From: Nocardioides sp.
GTDB lineage: Bacteria; Actinomycetota; Actinomycetes; Propionibacteriales; Nocardioidaceae
Direction: 5' to 3'
Assembly: GCA_037045645.1 (NCBI GenBank)
Contig: JBAOIH010000001.1
Location: 1,178,001 to 1,242,000, forward strand
DNA: 64,000 nucleotides
Positions 1 through 7,013 of this stretch are shown in pieces (position 1 is the stretch's first letter; every line of letters starts with the position of its first letter). The notes beneath the pieces were generated by a model. It worked only from the letters and a program-made list of their open reading frames with translations, made no database searches and was not told the origin of the DNA. A program made the translations under genes and the position numbers.

Positions 1-860
1 CCGCGCAGGTCGCCGGTGTGCCCTCGATCGCGCTGTCCAGTCCGCCGCAGCAGGAGTCCGGCCTTCCCGACCCGACGGTGCTGGCGGCCTGTGCGCTCCT
101 CGGTGTGGACGAGGTCTATGCCGTCGGGGGCGCCCAGGCGATCGCGATGTTCGCCTATGGCGCAGCGGAGTGCCGACCGGTGAACCTGGTCATCGGTCCC
201 GGCAACCTCTATGTCACGGCCGCCAAACGGTTGTTGCGTGGCCTGGTCGGGATCGACTCCGAGGCCGGGCCGAGCGAGATCGCGATCCTCGCCGACGACT
301 CGGCCATCGCAGCGTACGTCGCCGCGGACCTGCTGACCGAGGCCGAACACGGCGGCACGTCCGCGTCGCTGCTCGTAACCGACTCGGAGACTCTGGCCGA
401 CGAGGTGAGCGCCGAGTTGGACAGGCAGGTCGCCGCTACGCGACACAGTGAGCGGATCGCCGACGCACTCGGTGGTCACCAGTCCGCGATCGTGTTGGTG
501 GACGATGTCGCGCAGGGACTGGAGGTCGTCAACGCGTACGCCTCCGAGCACCTGGAGATCCACACCCGTGACGCCGCCAGTGTGGCCGCGCACGTCCGCA
601 ATGCCGGTGCGATCTTCCTCGGCCCGTGGTCCCCGGTCGCGGTCGGCGACTACTGCGCCGGCTCCAATCACGTGCTGCCGACGGCCGGCTGCGCGTGCCA
701 CTCGTCCGGGCTCTCGGTGCGCTCGTTCCTCAAGGCGATCCACGTCGTCGACTACACCCGAGATGCCCTCGCCGAGGTGGCCGACCACGTCCGGGTGCTC
801 GCGGAGGCCGAGGACCTGCCGGGTCACGGTTCCGGCGTGACGATCCGGTTCGACGCATGA
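1..860 (+). CDS. hisD: Histidinol dehydrogenase, C-terminal part (cut by window edge)
   Basis: Catalyses the last two steps of histidine synthesis, L-histidinol to L-histidine, with NAD and zinc, in the cytoplasm. The visible 285 or so residues are in frame from base 3 and begin inside the protein (AQVAGVPSIALSSPP), so the N-terminus lies before the window. Family motifs seen are the GGAQAIA segment, the GPGN loop, the SEAGPSEI stretch, the EAEHG zinc-site region and the SEHLEI and GSNHVLPT motifs near the end. It is first in a tight run: its stop overlaps the hisC start as ATGA, which implies translational coupling. Identification is firm. Confidence 0.96.
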   Translation, partial: AQVAGVPSIALSSPPQQESGLPDPTVLAACALLGVDEVYAVGGAQAIAMFAYGAAECRPVNLVIGPGNLYVTAAKRLLRGLVGIDSEAGPSEIAILADDSAIAAYVAADLLTEAEHGGTSASLLVTDSETLADEVSAELDRQVAATRHSERIADALGGHQSAIVLVDDVAQGLEVVNAYASEHLEIHTRDAASVAAHVRNAGAIFLGPWSPVAVGDYCAGSNHVLPTAGCACHSSGLSVRSFLKAIHVVDYTRDALAEVADHVRVLAEAEDLPGHGSGVTIRFDA

Positions 861-1984
861 GTGCTGCCGCCTGGCCGCCCATCCGGCCCGAACTCGTGGG
901 CATCGAGCCGTACGGGGCGCCACAGTTGGACGTGCCGGTGCAACTCAACGTGAACGAGAACCCGTACGCGCCGAGCGCCGCCTGCGCAGCCGACATCGCA
1001 CAGGCCGCCGGGGAGGCCGCGACCACGCTGAATCGCTACCCGGACCGGGAGTTCGTAGCGCTGCGCGAGAGTCTGGCGCGTTATCTGAGCGCGGATACGA
1101 CCTCGACGATCACACCCGAGATGGTGTGGGCAGCCAACGGGTCCAACGAGGTGATGCTGCAACTGCTGCAGGCATTCGGGGGTCCCGGGCGCACCGCCGT
1201 GAGCTTTGCGCCGACGTACTCGATGTATCCCGAGTACGCCCGCGACACCCACACCCGCTGGGTCACCGGCCGCCGCGACGACGACTTCGCGATCGACCTC
1301 GGCGCGGCACGTGCCTTGGTCGAGTCCGAATCGCCGAGCGTCATCCTGCTGCCGTCGCCGAACAATCCCACCGGCACCGCGCTGCCGCTCGACGCGGTCA
1401 CCGTGTTGTGCGAGGCGATGGGCGAGCAGGGGATCGTGGTCGTCGACGAGGCGTACGGCGAGTTCCGGCGCGACGGCGTACCAAGTGCGCTCGACCTGTT
1501 GTCGCAACACCGCAATCTCGTCGTGACGCGCACGATGAGCAAAGCCTTCGCTCTGGCGGGTGCCCGACTGGGATATCTGGCCGCCGATCCCGCGATCTGC
1601 GACGCGATCCGGGTGGTGCGGCTGCCGTACCACCTATCGGCGGTGACGCAGGCGACTGCGCTGGCGGCGCTGCGTCACACTTCTGAGTTGTTGGGCAATG
1701 TCGACGCACTGCGGCGCGAGCGCGATCACTTGGTGACCTGGCTGCGCCAGCGCTTCTATGAGGTCGCGGACTCCGACGCCAACTTCGTGCTCTTCGGTCC
1801 GTTCCCCGACCGGCATGCGATCTGGCAGGGGTTGCTCGACCGAGGAGTGTTGATCCGTGAGACCGGGCCGGACGGCTGGTTGAGGGTGTCGGTCGGTACG
1901 CCGGACGAGATGGGATCATTCAAGCAAGCCCTGGTCGCGGTCGATGCCGCGCGTCAGGACCCGGCAACCACGCAGGAGACATGA
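857..1984 (+). CDS. hisC: Histidinol-phosphate aminotransferase
   Basis: PLP enzyme that transaminates imidazole-acetol phosphate to histidinol phosphate using glutamate. The 375-residue product has the fold-type I pattern: NVNENPYAPS substrate entry, ANGSNEVM cofactor loop, SPNNPTGT, the DEAYGEF aspartate, and the Schiff-base lysine in TMSKAFALAG at about residue 229. A longer upstream extension of the frame is just shadow of hisD. The ATG chosen overlaps the hisD stop by 4 bp and gives normal family length. Its own stop overlaps the hisB start in the same way. Confidence 0.95.
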   Translation: MSAAAWPPIRPELVGIEPYGAPQLDVPVQLNVNENPYAPSAACAADIAQAAGEAATTLNRYPDREFVALRESLARYLSADTTSTITPEMVWAANGSNEVMLQLLQAFGGPGRTAVSFAPTYSMYPEYARDTHTRWVTGRRDDDFAIDLGAARALVESESPSVILLPSPNNPTGTALPLDAVTVLCEAMGEQGIVVVDEAYGEFRRDGVPSALDLLSQHRNLVVTRTMSKAFALAGARLGYLAADPAICDAIRVVRLPYHLSAVTQATALAALRHTSELLGNVDALRRERDHLVTWLRQRFYEVADSDANFVLFGPFPDRHAIWQGLLDRGVLIRETGPDGWLRVSVGTPDEMGSFKQALVAVDAARQDPATTQET

Positions 1985-2601
1985 TGAGCCGCACCGCGAC
2001 CGTCGAGCGCACCACCTCGGAGTCGAAGGTCCACGTGAGCGTCAATCTCGACGGCACCGGACGCACCGAGATCACCACGGGCGTGGCCTTCTATGACCAC
2101 ATGCTCACCGCGCTGGGGCGGCACTCACTGATCGACCTCACCGTGCACGCCAACGGCGACACCCACATCGACGCTCACCACACGGTCGAGGACACCGCGA
2201 TCGTGCTCGGGCAGGCGATCCGGGAGGCTCTCGGGGACAAGGCCGGGATCGTGCGCTACGGCGACGCGACCGTGCCGCTCGACGAGGCACTGGCGCAGGC
2301 CGTGGTGGACGTGTCGGGACGTCCCTACTGCGTATGCACCGGCGAACCCGAGGGACAGATCTATGCGCTGATCGGTGGCAACGGTCCGAATGGTGCGCCT
2401 TATCAGGGCTCACTGACCCAGCACGTCTTCGAGTCGCTGGCGTTCCACGCCCAGATCTGCCTGCACGTACGCCTGCTCGCAGGCCGCGACCCGCACCACA
2501 TCGTCGAGGCGCAGTTCAAGGCGGTCGCGCGCGCCCTGCGGACGGCGATCGCGCTCGACCCCCGCGAGACCGGCGTACCGTCGACGAAGGGCGCCTTGTG
2601 A
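1981..2601 (+). CDS. hisB: Imidazoleglycerol-phosphate dehydratase
   Basis: Dehydrates imidazole glycerol phosphate to imidazole acetol phosphate with manganese. The 206-residue protein is the monofunctional actinobacterial type, without a histidinol phosphatase domain. Visible motifs are FYDHMLTALGRH, the metal-binding DIDAHHTVEDTAI histidines, a second HIVEAQFKA-type histidine region near the end, and DPRETGVPSTKGAL as the usual C-terminal tail. Two adjacent ATG codons are possible starts; the first overlaps the hisC stop. The gene is followed immediately by a 48-bp tandem repeat array that separates it from hisH. Confidence 0.95.
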   Translation: MMSRTATVERTTSESKVHVSVNLDGTGRTEITTGVAFYDHMLTALGRHSLIDLTVHANGDTHIDAHHTVEDTAIVLGQAIREALGDKAGIVRYGDATVPLDEALAQAVVDVSGRPYCVCTGEPEGQIYALIGGNGPNGAPYQGSLTQHVFESLAFHAQICLHVRLLAGRDPHHIVEAQFKAVARALRTAIALDPRETGVPSTKGAL

Positions 2602-2609
2602 GCGTTGCT

Positions 2610-3089
2610 GGTGGTTTCGAGACGGCGCCTCGCAGGTCAACCACCACCGGGACCGCGGGTGGTTTCGAGGCGGCGCCTCGCAGGTCAACCACCACCGAGA
2701 CCACCGGTGGTTTCGAGAGGGCGCCTCGCAGGTCAACCACCACCGAGACCACCGGTGGTTTCGAGACGGCGCCTCGCAGGTCAACCACCACCGAGACCCC
2801 CGATGGTTTCGAGAGGGCGCCTCGCAGGTCAACCACCACCGAGACCACCGGTGGTTTCGAGACGGCGCCTCGCAGGTCTAGCACCACCGGGACCACCGGT
2901 GGTTTCGAGAGGGCGCCTCGCAGGTCAACCACCACCGAGACCACCGGTGGTTTCGAGACGGCGCCTCGCAGGTCTACCACCACCGAGACCACCGGTGGTT
3001 TCGAGACGGCGCCTCGCAGGTCAACCACCACCGAGACCACCGGTGGTTTCGAGAGGGCGCCTCGCAGGTCAACCACCACCGAGACCACC
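2610..3089. repeat. Ten-copy 48-bp tandem array between hisB and hisH
   Basis: Ten units in strict 48-bp phase start at 2610, 2658, 2706, 2754, 2802, 2850, 2898, 2946, 2994 and 3042. Each begins GGTGGTTTCGAGA and carries AACCACC about 25 bases later, so each can fold as a hairpin with 7-bp arms. Units differ at a few positions: GAGACG alternates with GAGAGG, and GTCAACC with GTCTAGC or GTCTACC. As 48 is a multiple of three and the units lack stops, three frames stay open through the array, but these are periodic and look like no protein. Apart from the array this 500-base interval holds no gene. Confidence 0.97.
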
Positions 3090-3129
3090 GGTGGTTGAGG
3101 AGTGAACGAAGTGAACGTCTCGAAACCAC
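3090..3129 (+). repeat. Palindromic repeat element overlapping the hisH start
   Basis: The array ends in a different version of the element: GGTGGTTGAGGAG, a TGAACGAAGTGAAC centre, then GTCTCGAAACCAC. It matches the dispersed elements at 3846-3989 and 32581-32735. Its GAGGAG (3097-3102) lies 8 bases before the GTG at 3111, so it acts as the likely ribosome binding site of hisH, and its right arm is translated as the first hisH codons. Confidence 0.85.
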
Positions 3130-3761
3130 GCGTCATCGTCCTCGACTACGGCTCGGGCAACGTCCGCTCGGTCGTACGCGCGGTGGAGCGTGCCGGAGCA
3201 GCCGTCACCCTCACGTCCGACCGGCAGGCTGCCCTGGATGCCGACGGGCTCGTCGTGCCGGGCGTGGGGGCTTACGAGGCGTGCATGCGCGGACTGCGCG
3301 CCGTACGAGCCCCCGAGGTGATCGGCCGTCGTCTAGCCGGCGGTCGAGCGGTGCTCGGGATCTGTGTCGGCATGCAGGTGCTCTTCGATCGCGGGGTCGA
3401 GCATGGCGTCGAGTCCGAGGGATGCGGCGAATGGCCAGGCGTCGTGGAGCGACTCCAGGCCGACGTCGTACCGCACATGGGCTGGAACACCGTCGCGGTG
3501 CCGGACGGGACGACTGCTTTCGCAGGCGTCGAGGACCAACGCTTCTACTTCGTGCATTCCTATGCCGCGCGCTCCTGGGACCTGGTGACCAATGACCGTA
3601 CCCGTGCCCCCTTGGTGACCTGGGCCGAGCACGGGGGCGACCGCTTTGTGGCCGCGGTGGAGAACGGTCCACTGTGGGCAACCCAGTTCCACCCGGAGAA
3701 GTCCGGTGACGCCGGGGCCGCTCTGCTGCGCAACTGGGTGCAGACCCTCGTCGGTGGTTGA
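3111..3761 (+). CDS. hisH: Imidazole glycerol phosphate synthase, glutamine amidotransferase subunit
   Basis: Class I amidotransferase that releases ammonia from glutamine for HisF. The 216-residue protein shows VLDYGSGNVRS at the N-terminus, VPGVGAY, the nucleophile cysteine in LGICVGMQVLF, PHMGWN, YFVHSYA, and the catalytic His-Glu in TQFHPEKSGDAG. GTG 3111 is preferred because GAGGAG sits at normal spacing; GTG 3102 would add three residues but overlaps that site. The stop codon itself lies in a GGTGGTTGAGG word (3753-3763) identical to the repeat arm, so both ends of the gene touch repeat sequence. Confidence 0.94.
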   Translation: MNVSKPRVIVLDYGSGNVRSVVRAVERAGAAVTLTSDRQAALDADGLVVPGVGAYEACMRGLRAVRAPEVIGRRLAGGRAVLGICVGMQVLFDRGVEHGVESEGCGEWPGVVERLQADVVPHMGWNTVAVPDGTTAFAGVEDQRFYFVHSYAARSWDLVTNDRTRAPLVTWAEHGGDRFVAAVENGPLWATQFHPEKSGDAGAALLRNWVQTLVGG

Positions 3762-3845
3762 GGCGTGGCCGGCTAGCCGGTGCGTAGCGGGTTGAGGGGT
3801 GGGGTTTCCCAGGGTGCGTAGTTGCAGCCGGTGGAGACCGGGATC

Positions 3846-3989
3846 GGTGGTTGAGGAGCGAGCGTGAGCGAGCGTCTCGAAACCACGCAGCACGCGCACG
3901 GGGGAAGTGGTTTCGAGACGGCGCTACGCGCCTCCTCAACCACCGGGGAGTGTGGTTTCGAGACGCGCCTGCGGCGCTCCTCAACCACC
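3846..3989. repeat. Cluster of three palindromic intergenic repeats
   Basis: Three elements follow one another at 3846-3886, 3907-3944 and 3952-3989. The first reads GGTGGTTGAGGAG...GTCTCGAAACCAC and the next two are in the opposite orientation, GTGGTTTCGAGAC...CTCCTCAACCACC. Each has an inner palindromic core that differs in sequence. A decayed fourth piece (CCTCCTCATCGACC) follows. Nothing else is recognisable in the 336-base interval except a perfect palindrome CCGGCTAGCCGG at 3769-3780 and the promoter of the next gene. Confidence 0.93.
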
Positions 3990-4084
3990 GGGGCTTCGTG
4001 CCTCCTCATCGACCGGGAGACCCGAGATCGGTTCTGAGCCAAGGAGTCACCAAATCTGGCCGAGGGGTCACAACCGGCTTGCCC

Positions 4085-4090
4085 TAGGCT
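4085..4090 (+). promoter_or_regulatory. -10 box TAGGCT, leaderless SDR gene
   Basis: TAGGCT lies 7 bases before GTG 4098, with no Shine-Dalgarno sequence between, which fits transcription starting at the start codon. Confidence 0.55.
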
Positions 4091-4097
4091 CGTGGCC

Positions 4098-4898
4098 GTG
4101 AGCACGAAGACGGCGTTTGTCACCGGAGCAGCACAAGGGATCGGGCGAGCCACTGCCGAGGCGCTGCTCTCACGCGGGTGGCGCGTGGGGGCGTACGACG
4201 TCGACACCGCCCGCCTGGAGGAGTTCGCGAGGAACAACCCGTACGCGAACCGCCTGATCGTCGCCGAACTCGATGTCACCGATCCGGTCGGCTGGCAGAC
4301 CGCGCTCACGACGCTGTGCGGCGACGGCGGGCTCGACCTGCTGCACAACAACGCCGGGATCCTCACGCCCGGCAACTTCGAGGACGTGCCGCTGGCTCGG
4401 CACCGCGAGATCCTGGAGGTGAACGTGCTCGGGGTCGTCAACGGAGCCCACACGGCGCTGCGCTACCTCAAACGCAACCGCGGGTTGATGGTCAACATGT
4501 GCTCGGCGTCGGCGATCTATGGCCAACCTGAACTCGCGTCCTACTCGGCCAGCAAGTTCGCCGTACGCGGTCTCACCGAGGCGCTCGAACTCGAGTGGTC
4601 GCAACATGGGGTGGGCGTACGCGACCTCTGGCCGCTGTTCGTGAACACGGCGATGGTCGACGGCATGGACACCAGTTCGTCCAGGAGCCTGGGCATCAAA
4701 CTCACCGTCGACGACGTGGTGGACGAGTTGTTGGCACTGATCGACGATCACGAGAAGGCCGGACCGCGCCGGCGGGCGCCCTGGCTGCGATCGGTGCACC
4801 GCCCGGTCGGCCGACAGGCCAAAGTCCTCGGTGCGCTTGCGCAAGTCTCGCCCACCTGGGTCAACCGTGCGTCCAACAAACTCATCTCGAAGCTCTGA
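4098..4898 (+). CDS. Short-chain dehydrogenase/reductase (SDR)
   Basis: A 266-residue classical SDR that should oxidise or reduce an alcohol/ketone with NAD(P); the substrate cannot be told. The Rossmann motif TGAAQGIG is near residue 10, NNAG near residue 87, the catalytic serine in MCSASAIYG and the YxxxK pair as YSASK at about residues 149-153. The GTG at 4098 suits the upstream -10 box; GTG 4092 is an alternative two codons longer. It sits between hisH and priA but has its own promoter, so a role in histidine synthesis is not implied. Confidence 0.88.
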   Translation: MSTKTAFVTGAAQGIGRATAEALLSRGWRVGAYDVDTARLEEFARNNPYANRLIVAELDVTDPVGWQTALTTLCGDGGLDLLHNNAGILTPGNFEDVPLARHREILEVNVLGVVNGAHTALRYLKRNRGLMVNMCSASAIYGQPELASYSASKFAVRGLTEALELEWSQHGVGVRDLWPLFVNTAMVDGMDTSSSRSLGIKLTVDDVVDELLALIDDHEKAGPRRRAPWLRSVHRPVGRQAKVLGALAQVSPTWVNRASNKLISKL

Positions 4899-4983
4899 AA
4901 CTCCCGGATACCCAACTCGACGGGCAGCCAGGCACACCTCAACGCCTAGTGAGACCCAACTCAACGGCGCGGGGGAGGGGACC

Positions 4984-4989
4984 TACGAT
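4984..4989 (+). promoter_or_regulatory. -10 box TACGAT, leaderless priA
   Basis: TACGAT ends 8 bases before the GTG start of priA. The purine run GGGGGAGGGG further upstream is too far (about 18 bases) to act as ribosome binding site. Confidence 0.55.
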
Positions 4990-4997
4990 CAGGCATC

Positions 4998-5726
4998 GTG
5001 AGCGCCTACCTCGAACTCCTGCCGGCCGTCGACGTCAAGGGCGGTCAGGCCGTCCAACTCGTGCAGGGCGTTGACGGCTCGGAGCAGCGATTCGGGGACC
5101 CCGTCGAGGCCGCCCTGCGCTGGCAGCAGGCGGGCGCCGAATGGATCCACCTGGTGGACCTGGACGCTGCTTTCGGCCACGGCCACAACCGAGAATTGCA
5201 GGCTGAGATCGTCGGCCGTCTCGACATCCAGGTCGAGATGAGCGGCGGCATCCGCGACGACGAGTCGCTCGAAGCGGCGATGGCCACCGGCTGCCGTCGC
5301 GTCAACATCGGCACGGCCGCGCTGGAGTCCCCCGAGTGGTGCGCCAAGGCGATCGCGACGTACGGAGATCGGGTCGCGGTCGGCCTCGACGTCCGCGGTC
5401 GTACGCTCGCCGCCCGGGGCTGGACTCGTGAGGGCGGCGACCTCTACGAGACGCTGGCCCGCCTGGACTCCGAAGGGTGCGCGCGCTATGTCGTCACGGA
5501 CGTCAACAAGGACGGCATGCTCCAGGGGCCCAATCTGCAACTGCTTCGCGACGTGTGCGCGGCCACGGACAAGCCGGTGGTCGCCAGCGGCGGTGTGACC
5601 ACGCTCGACGACATCCGCGCCCTGATGGGCTTGGTCGCCGACGGTGTCGAGGGCGCGATCGCGGGCACGGCGCTCTACACCGGCCAGTTCACGCTAGTGG
5701 ACGCGCTGGCGCTGACGAGGGGCTGA
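4998..5726 (+). CDS. priA: Phosphoribosyl isomerase A (HisA, probably also TrpF)
   Basis: A TIM-barrel isomerase of 242 residues that converts ProFAR to PRFAR in histidine synthesis. The sequence resembles actinobacterial PriA enzymes, which also isomerise phosphoribosyl anthranilate for tryptophan. Catalytic aspartates are visible in LLPAVDVKGG (about residue 12) and VTDVNKDG (about residue 168); SGGIRDD and ASGGVTTLDD bind the phosphates. No trpF occurs beside trpCBA in this window, which supports the dual role, although that part is inference from the family. It starts a four-gene run with the Nudix gene and hisF. Confidence 0.93.
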   Translation: MSAYLELLPAVDVKGGQAVQLVQGVDGSEQRFGDPVEAALRWQQAGAEWIHLVDLDAAFGHGHNRELQAEIVGRLDIQVEMSGGIRDDESLEAAMATGCRRVNIGTAALESPEWCAKAIATYGDRVAVGLDVRGRTLAARGWTREGGDLYETLARLDSEGCARYVVTDVNKDGMLQGPNLQLLRDVCAATDKPVVASGGVTTLDDIRALMGLVADGVEGAIAGTALYTGQFTLVDALALTRG

Positions 5727-5730
5727 CTCC

Positions 5731-6168
5731 GTGCACTTCAGCGAGTTCCACACCAGGTTGGCGGCGTACGCGCTGATCCTCGACGACCAGGGGCGCGTGC
5801 TGCTGACCTGGTGGAATGGCGAGGGTCGCTTCGATCCTGCCTGGACGCTGCCCGGCGGTGGCATCGACTTCGACGAGGCGCTGCGAGACGGGCTGGTACG
5901 CGAGGTCCGTGAAGAGACCGGCTACGACATCGAGGTGGGCGAGATGCTGGCCGACCACTTCTTCACGCGCAGCCCGAACAAGATCTTCGACGGCTGGTTC
6001 CGCTCGCAGCGTTTCGTGTACGCCGCCGAGATTGTCGGTGGCGAACTCGGCACGCTGGAGGTCGGCGGCTCCACGGACTTCGCCCGTTGGGTGTCGCTCG
6101 ACGAGTTGCTCACCGGGGGCGAGCCGAGGACTGAGATCGTCGACGTCGCTCTCGCCGCCCGACGTTAG
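5731..6168 (+). CDS. Nudix hydrolase
   Basis: A 145-residue cytoplasmic Nudix protein that should hydrolyse a nucleoside diphosphate linked to another group; substrate unknown. The complete Nudix box is seen as GGIDFDE, then seven residues, then REVREETGY, at about residues 42-64, with the metal-binding REVREE glutamates intact. It lies four bases after priA and ten before hisF, so it is transcribed within the his genes, but nothing in the sequence ties it to histidine. A housecleaning role is possible. Confidence 0.9.
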   Translation: MHFSEFHTRLAAYALILDDQGRVLLTWWNGEGRFDPAWTLPGGGIDFDEALRDGLVREVREETGYDIEVGEMLADHFFTRSPNKIFDGWFRSQRFVYAAEIVGGELGTLEVGGSTDFARWVSLDELLTGGEPRTEIVDVALAARR

Positions 6169-6178
6169 GTTGCGTGTC

Positions 6179-6961
6179 GTGTCCCTTGCAGTCCGCGTGA
6201 TCCCGTGCCTCGACGTCGATTCGGGGCGTGTCGTCAAAGGCGTCAACTTCGAGGGCCTACGGGATGCGGGCGATCCCGTCGAGTTGGCCCGGAAGTATGA
6301 CGCGGAAGGGGCGGACGAACTCACCTTCCTCGACATCTCCGCCTCGCATCAGGGTCGGGCGACGACGTTGGAGATCGTGTCGCGCTGTGCCGAAGAAGTC
6401 TTCATCCCACTCACGGTCGGTGGCGGCATTTCGACAGTCGAGGACGTCGACCGACTGCTGCGTGCCGGGGCCGACAAGATCGCCGTCAATACCGCCGCCA
6501 TCCACCGCCCCGACCTGGTGAAGGAGATTGCCGACCGCTTCGGCAACCAGGTGCTCGTACTCTCCGTGGACGCTCGCCGGTGCGTCGATGATCGAGCCGA
6601 GTCGAGGCCCGCCTCCGGGTTCGAGGTCACCACCCATGGCGGCCGAAAGGCGGCTGGTCTCGACGCGATCGAGTGGGCGACGCGTGCTGTCGAGCTCGGT
6701 GCCGGGGAGATCCTGCTCAACGCCATGGACGCGGACGGCACCCGAGATGGCTTCGACCTCGAATTGATCGAGGCGGTACGCCGTGAGGTCACCGTCCCCG
6801 TGATCGCCAGTGGAGGTGCAGGGAGAGTCGAGCACTTCCCGCCCGCGGTCGCCGCCGGCGCGGATGCCGTACTCGCCGCCAGCGTCTTCCACTTCGGGAC
6901 GCTGTCGATCGGCGACGTCAAGGCCGGTCTGGCGGCGGCCGGGCACCCCGTCCGCCGCTAG
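6179..6961 (+). CDS. hisF: Imidazole glycerol phosphate synthase, cyclase subunit
   Basis: Uses ammonia from HisH to turn PRFAR into imidazole glycerol phosphate and AICAR. The 260-residue TIM barrel begins AVRVIPCLDVDSGRVVKG, with the first catalytic aspartate in CLDVD and the second in LLNAMDADGTRDG. Phosphate sites appear as LTVGGGIS and IASGGAG. GTG 6179 gives the family N-terminus; any frame upstream belongs to the Nudix shadow. HisH and HisF are separated here by an SDR, priA and a Nudix gene. Confidence 0.95.
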   Translation: MSLAVRVIPCLDVDSGRVVKGVNFEGLRDAGDPVELARKYDAEGADELTFLDISASHQGRATTLEIVSRCAEEVFIPLTVGGGISTVEDVDRLLRAGADKIAVNTAAIHRPDLVKEIADRFGNQVLVLSVDARRCVDDRAESRPASGFEVTTHGGRKAAGLDAIEWATRAVELGAGEILLNAMDADGTRDGFDLELIEAVRREVTVPVIASGGAGRVEHFPPAVAAGADAVLAASVFHFGTLSIGDVKAGLAAAGHPVRR

Positions 6962-7000
6962 CGATGCACCACTGATTCGCCCACTGTCGGGGCAGCCACC

Positions 7001-7006
7001 TAACCT
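7001..7006 (+). promoter_or_regulatory. -10 box TAACCT, leaderless exporter operon
   Basis: TAACCT ends 7 bases before GTG 7014; no Shine-Dalgarno sequence is present. Confidence 0.55.
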
Positions 7007-7013
7007 CGGACGA

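Noticed and set aside
2610..3089. The array as a CRISPR.
   Set aside because: Units are directly contiguous with no unique spacers, and no cas gene is in the window.
2610..3089. Array hairpins as RNA targets of the ANTAR regulator encoded at 26032.
   Set aside because: ANTAR sites need paired hexaloop hairpins with A1 and G4. The best inner stem (CGAG/CTCG) leaves a 7-base loop, so the motif is not met.
2334..3136. Long open frames on both strands through the 48-bp array, with 16-residue periodic proteins.
   Set aside because: They exist because the unit is 48 bp and lacks stops in three frames. They have no family motif, no ribosome binding site and are periodic in every frame.
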